Below are positions 48,396-57,656 of a DNA stretch of 64,000 bases, one piece after another. Position numbers and translations under genes: made by a program. The stretch is from the NCBI GenBank assembly GCA_003248865.1, contig QFPK01000010.1, positions 1-64,000 on the forward strand, given 5' to 3'. Under the pieces are notes generated by a model. The model saw only the letters and a program-made list of their open reading frames with translations. It did not search any database and had not been told where the DNA came from. The stretch comes from Sphingomonas sp. GTDB lineage: Bacteria > Pseudomonadota > Alphaproteobacteria > Sphingomonadales > Sphingomonadaceae. Each line of letters begins with the position of its first letter. Position 1 is the first letter of the stretch.

Positions 48396-51113
48396 TCAGT
48401 CAGGCTCCCGTCCCGCCTGTCCTAAAGGCGCCAATTGCCCGGCACAATCCCTCTGCCCCAGGAACTCGCGGATGGCCGCAGCGGCGTCCGACAGCGGCAC
48501 CCGCGAAACCGGCACATCGGGCGGGAACGCCGACAGCAGCCGGCTGGGGGTGGAGGCGCCCAGCAACACGAACGCCCCATGATCGTCCGCCGATCGGATC
48601 AGGCGCCCGAACGCCTGGGACAATCGGTGCCTGACCGCCATTTCCTCATGCGCGCTGCCCCCGAAGGCTGCACGCCGCGCCGCGTTCAGGATGGTCGGGC
48701 GGGACCATGGCACGCCTTCGAACACGATCAGCCTCAGAGATTCGCCGGGCACATCCACCCCGTCGCGCAGGGCATCGGTGCCGAACAGGGTGGCGCGGGG
48801 GTCGGCCCGGAACAGATCCACCAGCGTGCCGGTATCGACCGCATCCACATGCTGCGCCAGCAGCGGCAGCCCTGCGCGCGCCATGCGGTCCGCCAGACGG
48901 GCGTGCACCGCGCGCAGACGGGCGATGGCGGTGAACAGCCCCAGCGTGCCGCCGCCCGCCGCCTCGATCAGGGCATGATAGGCATGGGCGAGGCTGGCGG
49001 TGTTGCCGCGCTCCACGTCGGTCACGATGAAGATACGCGCCTGTTGGGCATAGTCGAACGGGCTCGCCACCCGGAACAGCTTCGGCGTCACATCCAGATG
49101 CCCGGCCCCGGCCGCCGCTTCGGGCGGATCGCCCAGGGTTGCAGAGGTGACCAGCACGCCATGCGCCGGGGCCAGCACGGCGCCCGCCAGCGGCTTCAGC
49201 GGGTCCAGCCAGTGCCGCCAGATGCCACAGTCGATCTCCCGCCCCTCGGCGCGGATCAGCGCGAACCAGTCGACGAAATCCGCCTCCGGCTCCCCCGCGA
49301 CACGGGCCAGCAGCCGCTGCCAGGCCCCCACCAGATCCAGCCGCAATTGCAGCCCTTCGGCGGCCGCCGACAGTCGGGCGATTCCGGGCTGGTCCAGCCA
49401 TTCCGGCCGCTCCTCCGCCAGCGCCAGCAGTCGGGATTTCAGCTGGATCATGGCGCGCGCCATGCGTGACAGGCAGGCAGCCGCCCCGTCCACCGCTTCG
49501 GGCAGGCCTGGGGTCAGGCTGGCGATCTCCGTTTCCAGCGAGAAACCGCGCTCGTCGTCGGTCGCGCGGGTCAGCACATGGGTGCGGATGGCCGCGATCA
49601 GCGTCTCGATGGGGCCGTCCGGCTCGCCCGCGCCCACACGGTTCAGCCAGTCCGCGCCGGGCAGTTCGGTGGCCAGATGCAGCACTTCTTCCAGCGCGGT
49701 GCCGCCTTCGCCATCATAGCTGGTCACGTCCATCAGCCGGGCGGCCAGCCCGCGCCGGCGCCCGCTGCGCCGCCCCGGCCGGTCCGGCCCCAGCAGCCAG
49801 CGCCTCAGCTCGATGGCCTCGCCGCCGGACAGCACGACGGCAAAGGCGCTGTCGGCCGCCGAATGCAGATGATGGCCTTCATCGAACACCAGTCGGGTCA
49901 GCCCCTGCCCCTCGGCACGCGCCCTGACCGCATTCGCCATCACCAGCGCATGGTTGGCGATCACCAGGCTCGCCTTCTGGCCTTCGCGCACCGAGCGTTC
50001 GATGAAGCAGCGCCGGTAATGCGGGCAGGCGGACCGGATGCATTCCCCACGCCGGTCGGTCAGCGCGGGCAGCGCCGCGCCGCGCCGGAACAGTCCCGGC
50101 AGCCATCCCGGCAGATCGCCGCCCACCATGTCGCCATCGGCGGTGAACCGCGCCCAGCGCGCCACGATCTCCGCGAACACGCCCTGCCGCCCGGCGAAGG
50201 CGCCCTGCATCGCATCCTCAAGGTTCAGCAGGCAGAGGTAGTTCTCCCGCCCCTTGCGCACCACGACCTGCCCGGACGCCACCATGGCAGGCAGGCTGCG
50301 CCTCGTTTCCGCCTTCAGCTGCCGTTGCAGCGCGCGGGTGAAGGTGGACAGCCACACCTGCTCGCCGGTCTCGGCCGCATGCAGGCTGGCGGGCGCCAGA
50401 TAGCCCAGAGTCTTGCCGATCCCGGTCCCGGCCTCCGCCACCACCAGATTGGGGCCGTTGCGGCTCTCGCGCGGCTGGAACGCCTGCGCGGCCGCCAGCG
50501 CATAGGCCTTCTGCCCCTCGCGCGGCTCGCGGCGGTTCCCCGCCAGCCGCGCCAGCTGGTCCAGCACCTGCGCGTCGGAATGGGTCCGCACCAGCGGCGG
50601 CAGGCGCGGCGGCGAATCCTGCCATTCAGGCAGCGCATCGAAGATGGAGGACGCTGCCGGGCTTGCACCCATCGCCTCCCCGGCCGGATTGGCCCACAGC
50701 CAGCCCTTGCGGTGCAACCGCTCAAGACTGTCGCGCGCACCCGCGCGCTGCGGCCATGCCCGGTCTTCCATCTGCGCCAGCAGGGCCGCCGCCGCCAGTT
50801 GCAGAAAAGCCGCCTCGTCGGCGTCCCGCGCGGGCAGCTCCAGCCCCAGAGATTCGGCGAGACCCCGGGCAGAAGGCACCAGAAACATCGCCGGCCGCAC
50901 AAAGGCCCATAGTTCCAGCAGGTCCAGTCCGGAGACTTCGGGCAGCCCCAGCCGGGCCGCGACCTGCGGTGCATTCAGCAGCAGATGCGGGGTATCGGCC
51001 AGCCGCCGCACAGCCTCGGCGCGGGAAACCGCCTCCACGCGCCCGCCCGGATCGGCGCGCCAGACACCGGCATGACTTGCAACAAGGGCAGGATAAGGCA
51101 AAGGGGCGACCAT
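48396..51113 (-). CDS. DinG-like Fe-S DNA helicase
   Basis: 905 residues from ATG 51113. N-terminal ~200 residues are not conserved in E. coli DinG. Walker A VAEAGTGIGKTLGYLAP (~235), an Fe-S cysteine set with CLLNLED and CIRSACPHYRRC (~365), and the DEGH box LVFDEGHHLHSA. C-terminal helicase motifs are VLVTSATLGDP, GTLGLFTAIARLRAV and RLSQAFGRLIRS. XPD-like 5'-3' helicases resolve R-loops and other blocks. The ATG is shared in antiparallel with that of lysK. Confidence 0.9.
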   Translation of the reverse strand: MVAPLPYPALVASHAGVWRADPGGRVEAVSRAEAVRRLADTPHLLLNAPQVAARLGLPEVSGLDLLELWAFVRPAMFLVPSARGLAESLGLELPARDADEAAFLQLAAAALLAQMEDRAWPQRAGARDSLERLHRKGWLWANPAGEAMGASPAASSIFDALPEWQDSPPRLPPLVRTHSDAQVLDQLARLAGNRREPREGQKAYALAAAQAFQPRESRNGPNLVVAEAGTGIGKTLGYLAPASLHAAETGEQVWLSTFTRALQRQLKAETRRSLPAMVASGQVVVRKGRENYLCLLNLEDAMQGAFAGRQGVFAEIVARWARFTADGDMVGGDLPGWLPGLFRRGAALPALTDRRGECIRSACPHYRRCFIERSVREGQKASLVIANHALVMANAVRARAEGQGLTRLVFDEGHHLHSAADSAFAVVLSGGEAIELRRWLLGPDRPGRRSGRRRGLAARLMDVTSYDGEGGTALEEVLHLATELPGADWLNRVGAGEPDGPIETLIAAIRTHVLTRATDDERGFSLETEIASLTPGLPEAVDGAAACLSRMARAMIQLKSRLLALAEERPEWLDQPGIARLSAAAEGLQLRLDLVGAWQRLLARVAGEPEADFVDWFALIRAEGREIDCGIWRHWLDPLKPLAGAVLAPAHGVLVTSATLGDPPEAAAGAGHLDVTPKLFRVASPFDYAQQARIFIVTDVERGNTASLAHAYHALIEAAGGGTLGLFTAIARLRAVHARLADRMARAGLPLLAQHVDAVDTGTLVDLFRADPRATLFGTDALRDGVDVPGESLRLIVFEGVPWSRPTILNAARRAAFGGSAHEEMAVRHRLSQAFGRLIRSADDHGAFVLLGASTPSRLLSAFPPDVPVSRVPLSDAAAAIREFLGQRDCAGQLAPLGQAGREPD

Positions 51114-52725
51114 GTTCACCGGACTCGACAGCCTTTCGCCCAATCAATTGCAAGCTCTGCGCGACGAAGCGCAGGTGAGCAAGGCCTGGCCGTTCGAGGA
51201 AGCGCGGAAACTGATCGCGCGCTATCCGAACGGATTCCCGGCCGAAGGCGTGATCTTCGAAACCGGCTATGGCCCCTCCGGCCTTCCCCACATCGGCACC
51301 TTCGGCGAAGTGGTGCGCACCACCATGGTGCGCCGCGCCTTCCAGCTGCTGTGCCCCGGCGTGAAGACCCGGTTGATCGCCTTCAGCGACGATATGGACG
51401 GCATGCGCAAGGTGCCGCCGCACCTGCCCAATCAGGAGTTGCTGAAGGCCGCGCTGGACCTTCCCCTGACGGTGGTGCCCGATCCCTTCGGCACGCACGA
51501 CAGCTTCGGCGCCCACAACAATGCCCGGCTGCGCGCCTTCCTGGACAGCTTTGGATTCGAGTATGAATTCCTGAGTTCGACGGATTGCTACAAGTCCGGC
51601 CGGTTCGACGCCACGCTGCTGAAGGTGCTGGCCAACTATGACCGGATCATGGCCGTGATGTTGCCCACACTGGGCGCGGAGCGGCAGGCGACCTATTCCC
51701 CTTTCCTTCCCGTTTCCCCCACGACGGGCAAGGTGCTGCAGGTGCCGCTGACCGCGCGCGACGAGGCGGCGGGCACCATTTCCTATGCCGATCCCGAAAG
51801 CGGCGAGACCGTCACCGTTCCCGTCACCGGCGGCCATTGCAAGCTGCAATGGAAGGTGGACTGGGCCATGCGCTGGGTGGCGCTGGGCGTCGATTACGAG
51901 ATGTCCGGCAAGGACCTGATCGATTCGGTGAAGCTCTCCAGCCAGATCACCCGCATCCTAGGTGAAAAGCCGCCGGAGGGGTTCAACTACGAGCTGTTCC
52001 TGGATGGCGAGGGCGCCAAGATTTCCAAGACCAAGGGCAACGGCCTGACGATCGAGGAATGGCTGCGCTATGCCCCGCCGGAAAGCCTCGCCTTCTACAT
52101 GTTCCAGCAGCCGCGCGCCGCGAAGAAGCTGTATCTGGGGGTGATCCCCAAGGCGATGGACGAGTATTTCCAGTTCGTCGCTGCCTTCCCGAACCAGACG
52201 CCGAAGGAGCAGCTGGGCAACCCCAGCTTCCATGTGCATGGCGGCCCGCCGCCGGCCTATGCGCCGCCCGTGCCCTTCGCGCTGCTGCTGAACCTTGTGG
52301 CTGTGTCGGGCGCGACGGACGCGGAGATGCTGGGCGCCTATCTGAAGCGCTACGCCCCGCAGTGCGACCCGGAGGGCGACCCCCGGCTGAAGGCGCTGAT
52401 CGATGCGGCCATCGCCTTCCACGCCGACCATGTCGCCCCCACCCTGCAACGCCGCGCGCCCGACGCGCGGGAGCGGGAAGCGCTGGGTGAACTCGAGGTC
52501 TGGCTGCAAGGGCATCCGGAAGCCGATGCGGAGGCGATCCAGTTCGAGGTGTATGAGATCGGCAAGCGCTATGGCTTCGAGCCGCTGCGCAGCTGGTTCC
52601 AAGCGCTGTATGAAATCCTGCTGGGTTCTGCGCAGGGGCCGCGCATGGGCACCTTCTTCGCGCTGTATGGCATCGAAAACAGCCGACGCCTGATCGGCGA
52701 GGCGTTGGGCGAAGTGCCGGCATGA
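51112..52725 (+). CDS. lysK: Lysyl-tRNA synthetase, class I
   Basis: 537 residues. Class I signature GPSGLPHIGTFGEV (HIGH-type) near residue 53 and KISKTKGNGLTIEEWL (KMSKS-type) near 303. This archaeal-type LysRS replaces the class II enzyme in many alphaproteobacteria. The start ATG (51112) overlaps, on the other strand, the dinG-like start at 51113, so each promoter must lie in the opposite gene or the messages are leaderless. It ends in ATGA overlap with the next gene. Confidence 0.96.
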   Translation: MFTGLDSLSPNQLQALRDEAQVSKAWPFEEARKLIARYPNGFPAEGVIFETGYGPSGLPHIGTFGEVVRTTMVRRAFQLLCPGVKTRLIAFSDDMDGMRKVPPHLPNQELLKAALDLPLTVVPDPFGTHDSFGAHNNARLRAFLDSFGFEYEFLSSTDCYKSGRFDATLLKVLANYDRIMAVMLPTLGAERQATYSPFLPVSPTTGKVLQVPLTARDEAAGTISYADPESGETVTVPVTGGHCKLQWKVDWAMRWVALGVDYEMSGKDLIDSVKLSSQITRILGEKPPEGFNYELFLDGEGAKISKTKGNGLTIEEWLRYAPPESLAFYMFQQPRAAKKLYLGVIPKAMDEYFQFVAAFPNQTPKEQLGNPSFHVHGGPPPAYAPPVPFALLLNLVAVSGATDAEMLGAYLKRYAPQCDPEGDPRLKALIDAAIAFHADHVAPTLQRRAPDAREREALGELEVWLQGHPEADAEAIQFEVYEIGKRYGFEPLRSWFQALYEILLGSAQGPRMGTFFALYGIENSRRLIGEALGEVPA

Positions 52726-53480
52726 TCCTCAGGGCGGCACTGCTGTTTCTGATCGCGGCCCCAGTGGCCGCCGCCGATTCGCCGGACGAATTGTTCAAGG
52801 CCGGTGACTATCGCGAGGCAGCGGTTGTCGGTCGCGCACAAGCCACAACCGACGGCTTTATGATCGCAGGCATGGCCACGCTCGCCCGGGCCACGTTGCA
52901 AACCAGCGACAAGGCCGTCGCGCGCGAACTTTTGAAGCAGGCGCAGCTGGATTTCGACGTCGTATTGCAAAAATCACCCGGAAATTTCGACGGGTTGCTG
53001 AACAAGGCCGTCGTCATCGGCTATCGAGCCAAGCTGGATTCGGCGCCTGCGCTTGCCAAGCAGGCCCGGCGCAATTTCGAGGCGATCCTGGCGCGCAATC
53101 CCGACAACCCTATGGCCAACGCTGCATTGGCAGGCTGGCATGGGCAATCGGTGGCATCGCTGGGCGGTTTTCTAGCAGGCGCTGCACTTGGCGCCAAGGA
53201 ATCGGAAGCCATCCGCCTGTATGAGAAGGCGATTGCGCTTCCTGGCGCCGACCCCCTTGTGCCACATTTCTACGCGCTCAACCTGCTCACCCTCTCTCCG
53301 GACAATGCGCCCAAGGCAAAGGCTTTGCTGCAGCGGAGCTTGAAGACAGCGCCGTCGGACGGGTTCGAGATGTTGCTGCAGAAACATGCCCGCACCATTC
53401 TGCCACTGCTGGAGAAAGGCGATGTGGAAGGCGCCCGGGCCGCCGCCAAGCGGCTGGCACCGATGGGGCTGATCAAATAA
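52722..53480 (+). CDS. Secreted TPR-like helical protein
   Basis: 252 residues from ATG 52722. Signal peptide MILRAALLFLIAAPVAA. The mature chain is a solenoid of helix pairs: PDELFKAGDYREAAVVGRAQ, ELLKQAQLDFDVVLQKSPGN, QARRNFEAILARNPDNPMANAALAGWHG. This is Sel1/TPR-like and periplasmic. Coupled to lysK by overlap, which is probably expression convenience. Function unknown. Confidence 0.75.
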   Translation: MILRAALLFLIAAPVAAADSPDELFKAGDYREAAVVGRAQATTDGFMIAGMATLARATLQTSDKAVARELLKQAQLDFDVVLQKSPGNFDGLLNKAVVIGYRAKLDSAPALAKQARRNFEAILARNPDNPMANAALAGWHGQSVASLGGFLAGAALGAKESEAIRLYEKAIALPGADPLVPHFYALNLLTLSPDNAPKAKALLQRSLKTAPSDGFEMLLQKHARTILPLLEKGDVEGARAAAKRLAPMGLIK

Positions 53481-53592
53481 GCCGAACAGCTGTTCACCAT
53501 ATTTATCTGACCCGTTTTTGACAGCCCTGCCGCTTCAGCAGTCGAGGGGCTGCATGGGGCAGGCCCCGGCATGATCGAACAGGGGCGTGACC

Positions 53593-54516
53593 ATGAATTC
53601 CAGTAATCAAACTTCCAGCCGCATCGCCGGCAAACTCCGCATGTCCGCGATGCTGATGGCCGGCGCCGTGACGCTGCTGACGGCCGGTACCGCGCAGGCG
53701 GCCTATTTCGTGCGGCCGGTGCTGCAATATGGCCAGGGCGAAATGGTCGACGGCCTGTCGCTCAACGGCCTCACCAGCCGCTCGGAAACCTTCAACGACG
53801 GCGCTACCCGGCTGGAAGCGCATGTCAACATGCCGACCGGCGAGATCAAGACCTATGTCAGCTCGGCAATCCCCAACAGCAACTTCCTGATCGCCACCGC
53901 CATCTACGGCGACACCATCCGCTACACCGGCAGTTCGGACAACCCGGTGGGCTTCTTCGTGAATTTCGACGGCTGGATCAACAGCAACCAATATGATCTG
54001 GGCGCCGAATATCCCAACGACAGCCGCTTCATCGGTATAGACGCCTATTTCGCCGTCTATGAAGCCGGCAGCGGCGCCACCTGGAACGACTGGACCATCG
54101 TCGGCAGCAATGCCGGAAACGCGCTCTACAACGACCGGCAGTTCACCTCGTGGGACGGGGACGGATATGGCCTCGATTTCGTCGAGAACTTCAACTTCAC
54201 GCTGGGCGACTATCTGACGCTGGAGACCAACAAATATTATGAGGTCTATGTCGCCTTCAATCTGATTCTGAATCCGGGGCAATATGGCGGCTTCATCGAG
54301 ATGGACTCGCTCAACACCGCGACGCTCTCGATCCTGCCCGCCGACAATGGCGACATCGGCTCGGTCTCGGGCGATCTGCTGGGCTTCCAGAAGGCGCCGC
54401 CGATGCCGACCGAATCCGGCGCCGTGCCGGAACCCGCCACCTGGGCGATGCTGATCGCCGGCTTCGGCCTGGTGGGCGCCGCCGCCCGTCGCCGCCGCCC
54501 GATCGTGGCTGCCTAA
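53593..54516 (+). CDS. PEPxxWA-CTERM anchored extracellular protein
   Basis: 307 residues from ATG 53593 behind AGGGGCG (a GTG at 53587 is in frame too). Cleavable signal ends around LLTAGTAQAA. The body is beta-rich and aromatic without known catalytic motif. The C-terminus is the sorting tag VPEPATWAMLIAGFGLVGAA followed by RRRRP, which exosortase-type systems process in sphingomonads. Probably an exported surface or exopolysaccharide-associated protein. A strong terminator follows. Confidence 0.9.
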   Translation: MNSSNQTSSRIAGKLRMSAMLMAGAVTLLTAGTAQAAYFVRPVLQYGQGEMVDGLSLNGLTSRSETFNDGATRLEAHVNMPTGEIKTYVSSAIPNSNFLIATAIYGDTIRYTGSSDNPVGFFVNFDGWINSNQYDLGAEYPNDSRFIGIDAYFAVYEAGSGATWNDWTIVGSNAGNALYNDRQFTSWDGDGYGLDFVENFNFTLGDYLTLETNKYYEVYVAFNLILNPGQYGGFIEMDSLNTATLSILPADNGDIGSVSGDLLGFQKAPPMPTESGAVPEPATWAMLIAGFGLVGAAARRRRPIVAA

Positions 54517-54537
54517 GCCTTAATCGGCAAAGAGAAA

Positions 54538-54567
54538 GGGCTTCCGGCACGCGCCGGAAGCCCTTTT
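54538..54567. terminator. Intrinsic terminator between convergent genes
   Basis: GGGCTTCCGGC (54538-54548), loop ACGC, GCCGGAAGCCC (54553-54563), then TTTTCC; on the other side A-rich GAGAAAGGG gives a T run leftwards. Probably bidirectional, serving both the PEP-CTERM gene and the DUF885 gene. Confidence 0.88.
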
Positions 54568-54590
54568 CCTAACCAGCAGGAAGTGGTGCG

Positions 54591-56414
54591 CTACTTCCCG
54601 CCGTTCGCGATCCAGCGATCGATCTTGGCGTCCAGCACTTCCAGCGGCAGCGCGCCCGTCATCAGCACCTGCTCGTGGAAGGCGCGGATGTCGAAGTTCT
54701 TGCCAAGTGCCTTTTCCGCCCGCTTACGCGCGGCCTGGATGCGCAGGTCGCCCACCTTATAGGCCAGCGCCTGCCCCGGCATCGCGACATAGCGATCCAC
54801 TTCGTTCACCACGTCGGTCGGGCTCTGGGAGGAATTGGCGAGCATGTAATCGATCGCCTGCTGCCGGCTCCAGCCCTTGGCATGCAGCCCGGTGTCCACC
54901 ACCAGCCGCATGGCGCGCAGCATCTCGTCGTCCAGCCGGCCGTAATATTGGTACGGATCGGTGAACATGCCCAGTTCCTTGCCCAGGCTCTCGGCATAGA
55001 GGCCCCAGCCCTCGGCAAAGGCCGTGTTGCCGCCGAAGCGCTGGAAGCTCGGCAGCTTGTCATTCTCCAGCGCCAGCGCGATCTGGAAATGGTGCCCCGG
55101 CTTGCCTTCGTGCAGGTACAGCGTTTCCATCCCCGGCGTGGTGCGGCTGGGAAGATCATAGGCGTTGAAATAGAAGATGCCGGGCCGCGATCCGTCCGGC
55201 GGGCCGGGCATATAGGATCCGCCCGCCGAATCCTTTTCCAGGAAGGCCGGATAGGGACGGATTTCCAGCGGAGTCTTCGGCACCGTGCGGAACAGCTTCG
55301 GCAGCGCCACGTCCACCCGCTTGCCGATGTCATAATAGCCCTGCGTCAGCGCTTCTCGGCTGGCGGGTTTGAACTTTGGATCCTCCTTGATGTACACGAA
55401 GAATTCGGCAAGCGTGCCCTTGAAGCCCACTTCCTTCATCACCTTTTCCATCTCGGTGTGAATTCGCTTCACTTCCGAAAGGCCCAGGTTGTGGATCTCC
55501 TCGGGCGTCATGTTCGTGGTGGTGTGGGTGGAGACCAGATAGCGATACAGTTCCGGCCCGCCCGGCATGGAAACCAGGCCCGGCCGGTCATTGCCCCGGC
55601 TGGCGGGCAGATAGACGTCGCGGGTATAGTCCCTCAGCGCCTTGTAGCGCGGCAGGATCACGTCACGCACCTTCGCGGTATAGGCTGCCTTCAGCCGGGC
55701 CTGATCGGCGGCCGAGATGCCCTCGGGGAATTTCTGCACCGGCATCATCAGCGGCATGGCGTCCACGCCGCTCTCCACATGCCGGTTCAACTGGTCGAGG
55801 ACCCGCTCGCTGACCAGCTTCGGCTGCACCACACCTGCGGCAACACCCTCCTTCATCCGCGCCAGCACGGCATCCAGCGCCACGGCGAAGCCGTCCAGCC
55901 GCTTCAGATTGTCCTCATAATCCTTCACCGTCTTGAACTGGGCGATGGAGGTTCCCGAGAAGATATCGGGCACGAACTGGTGCAGGCCGTTGAAATGATC
56001 GATCGGCAGCAGCTTCGAGACGTTCAGGATAGCGGGTTCATAGCCCTTCAGCTGCGATGTGCGCTGCCATTTGAACACGTCGTAGCTGATCTGCTCATCC
56101 GGGCTCAGCTTCGACCGGTCGATGGCGGCCAGCGCCTTCAGATCGGCTTCGGCCGCCGCTTTCTCGGCCGCCAGATAGGTGTCGGAGATATAGTCCCCGA
56201 ACTGGTCGGCATAGCGCATGTCGCCCCGGAACAGGGCGTTCAGCGGGTTGCGCTTCAGATTCTCCTCGTCGCTCTGCAGGAACAGGCGCTGCAGATTGGC
56301 GGATGGCGTATCCACCGCGATCACGGCAGCCGGCGCATCTTTCACCTGGGCAATGGCAGGAAGCGGCGAAACGGCAGCCACGAACGCGGTGCCCGCCAGA
56401 AACAGTTTCTTCAT
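54591..56414 (-). CDS. DUF885-family secreted metallopeptidase-like protein
   Basis: 607 residues with signal peptide MKKLFLAGTAFVAAVSPLPAIA. The DUF885 zinc-type motif is in LYLHEGKPGHHFQIALA (~435), with the downstream NTAFAEGWGLYAESLG supplying a Glu ligand. Further blocks are HNLGLSEVKRIHTEMEKVM and PTDVVNEVDRYVAMPGQALAYK. DUF885 proteins resemble M32/M2-type zinc carboxypeptidases in fold; the substrate is not established. Monocistronic. Confidence 0.9.
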   Translation of the reverse strand: MKKLFLAGTAFVAAVSPLPAIAQVKDAPAAVIAVDTPSANLQRLFLQSDEENLKRNPLNALFRGDMRYADQFGDYISDTYLAAEKAAAEADLKALAAIDRSKLSPDEQISYDVFKWQRTSQLKGYEPAILNVSKLLPIDHFNGLHQFVPDIFSGTSIAQFKTVKDYEDNLKRLDGFAVALDAVLARMKEGVAAGVVQPKLVSERVLDQLNRHVESGVDAMPLMMPVQKFPEGISAADQARLKAAYTAKVRDVILPRYKALRDYTRDVYLPASRGNDRPGLVSMPGGPELYRYLVSTHTTTNMTPEEIHNLGLSEVKRIHTEMEKVMKEVGFKGTLAEFFVYIKEDPKFKPASREALTQGYYDIGKRVDVALPKLFRTVPKTPLEIRPYPAFLEKDSAGGSYMPGPPDGSRPGIFYFNAYDLPSRTTPGMETLYLHEGKPGHHFQIALALENDKLPSFQRFGGNTAFAEGWGLYAESLGKELGMFTDPYQYYGRLDDEMLRAMRLVVDTGLHAKGWSRQQAIDYMLANSSQSPTDVVNEVDRYVAMPGQALAYKVGDLRIQAARKRAEKALGKNFDIRAFHEQVLMTGALPLEVLDAKIDRWIANGGK

Positions 56415-56542
56415 ATCGTCAGCCTTTGCGAACTACTGGCCCCTCTCCCCCCAATCGGATAAGCCTGCCAGCGGGCAATACAAGATACATTCTCCGGGTG
56501 CATTTCGGGGCTCTCCGACCTGCCGGCCCGGCAGGCCTGCAG

Positions 56543-56571
56543 TTGACAATCCGCGACTCTCTCCATAAAGG
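56543..56571 (+). promoter_or_regulatory. Sigma-70-type promoter for rplU-rpmA
   Basis: TTGACA (56543-56548), 17 bases, TAAAGG (56566-56571). The leader is about 70 nt. Good agreement with the strong expression expected for ribosomal protein genes. Confidence 0.65.
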
Positions 56572-56645
56572 CGCTGGCTTTCGCGGGCACCTCCACTCGG
56601 CTGGGGGATGGCCGCCTTTGCTGTCTTGATGATGAGGATTTCCAG

Positions 56646-56939
56646 ATGTTCGCGGTGGTGCGCACGGGTGGCAAGCAATATCGGGTTGCCGCCGATGACC
56701 AGATTACGGTCGAGAAGCTGGACGGAGACGCCGGCAGCCAGGTGACGCTTGACGTTCTGCTGCTGTCCGACGGCACCGTGCTGAAGGACGCCGGCAAGGC
56801 CAAGGTGACTGCCGAGATCGTGGCCCACAACAGGGGCGACAAGGTCACCATCTTCAAGAAGAAGCGCCGCCACAACTATCGCCGCAAGAACGGCCATCGT
56901 CAGCACCAGACGGTGCTGAAGATCCTCTCGATCGCTTAA
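56646..56939 (+). CDS. rplU: 50S ribosomal protein L21
   Basis: 97 residues. FAVVRTGGKQYRVAADDQITVEKL and the C-terminal KKKRRHNYRRKNGHRQHQTVLKI are diagnostic of L21. Next to rpmA by 12 bases, as in most bacteria. Confidence 0.98.
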   Translation: MFAVVRTGGKQYRVAADDQITVEKLDGDAGSQVTLDVLLLSDGTVLKDAGKAKVTAEIVAHNRGDKVTIFKKKRRHNYRRKNGHRQHQTVLKILSIA

Positions 56940-56951
56940 GGAGCCCCTGAA

Positions 56952-57218
56952 ATGGCACATAAGAAGGCAGGCGGCTCGTCGCGCAACGGCCGTGATTCGA
57001 ATGCGAAGCGCCTGGGCGTGAAGCTGTTCGGCGGGCAGGAAGCCATTGCCGGCAACATCATCATCCGCCAGCGCGGCACCCGCGTGTGGCCGGGCGTGAA
57101 CGTCGGCCTGGGCCGCGACCACACCCTGTTCGCCACCGCCGACGGCAAGGTGGAATTCCACGACGGCAAGCAAGGCCGGAAGTATGTGTCCGTCCGCGTG
57201 GCCGAGGCCGCCGAGTAA
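56952..57218 (+). CDS. rpmA: 50S ribosomal protein L27
   Basis: 88 residues, MAHKKAGGSSRNGRDSNAKRLG, with the L27 blocks GNIIIRQRGTRVWPG and GLGRDHTLFA. Starts directly at the mature MAHKK sequence, without the cleaved N-terminal extension found in Firmicutes. Cotranscribed with rplU. Confidence 0.98.
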   Translation: MAHKKAGGSSRNGRDSNAKRLGVKLFGGQEAIAGNIIIRQRGTRVWPGVNVGLGRDHTLFATADGKVEFHDGKQGRKYVSVRVAEAAE

Positions 57219-57305
57219 GACACAGCTGCGGGCCGGCTCGCCGGCTCCGGTCGTTGAAAGCCCCGCTGGCCTGAAACAATGGCAACGGGGGCTTCGGAAA
57301 CAAGA

Positions 57306-57331
57306 AAGGCCGGAGCGGTTGCTCCGGCCTT
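57306..57331. terminator. Bidirectional intrinsic terminator after rpmA
   Basis: GGCCGGAGC (57308-57316), GGTT loop, GCTCCGGCC (57321-57329). Rightwards it is followed by TTCTCGTTT; leftwards by TTTCTTGTTT. It separates rplU-rpmA from the small leftward gene at 57354. Confidence 0.85.
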
Positions 57332-57353
57332 CTCGTTTCCGCTTCGGGGCTTC

Positions 57354-57512
57354 CTATTTCGCTGGCGCAGCCCCCAGCTTTTCATGTTTCGCTGCATCCT
57401 TTTTCTGGTGCTGCGAAACCTTGGCCTGGTCCTTGGGGGCGCTTGTCGCGGCGTAGGCGCCGGTGGCAAGAGCGAAGGTAAGAGCTGCGGCAACAATCGA
57501 TTGCTTCAGCAT
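57354..57512 (-). CDS. Small secreted basic protein (52 residues)
   Basis: ATG at 57512 with AAAGGACC eight bases upstream. Signal peptide MLKQSIVAAALTFALATGAY, cleavage likely after AYA. The mature peptide is ~30 residues, Lys/Ala/Gln-rich (SAPKDQAKVSQHQKKD, AAKHEKLGAAPAK), low in complexity and without cysteine. Converges on the rpmA terminator. The good ribosome site, signal peptide and terminator make it likely real. Function unrecognised. Confidence 0.65.
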   Translation of the reverse strand: MLKQSIVAAALTFALATGAYAATSAPKDQAKVSQHQKKDAAKHEKLGAAPAK

Positions 57513-57656
57513 GTTCAAGGTCCTTTGCTTGTGCGCGTCGCCAATCGGTGCGCACGCTGGCTGACTGGACCTGATTCACTGAATGGCGCATGTCTTGCCC
57601 GTTCTTCCGCCGTTCAGCCGATCCGCCCACCAAACAGACTTCGGACACCCTGACCC

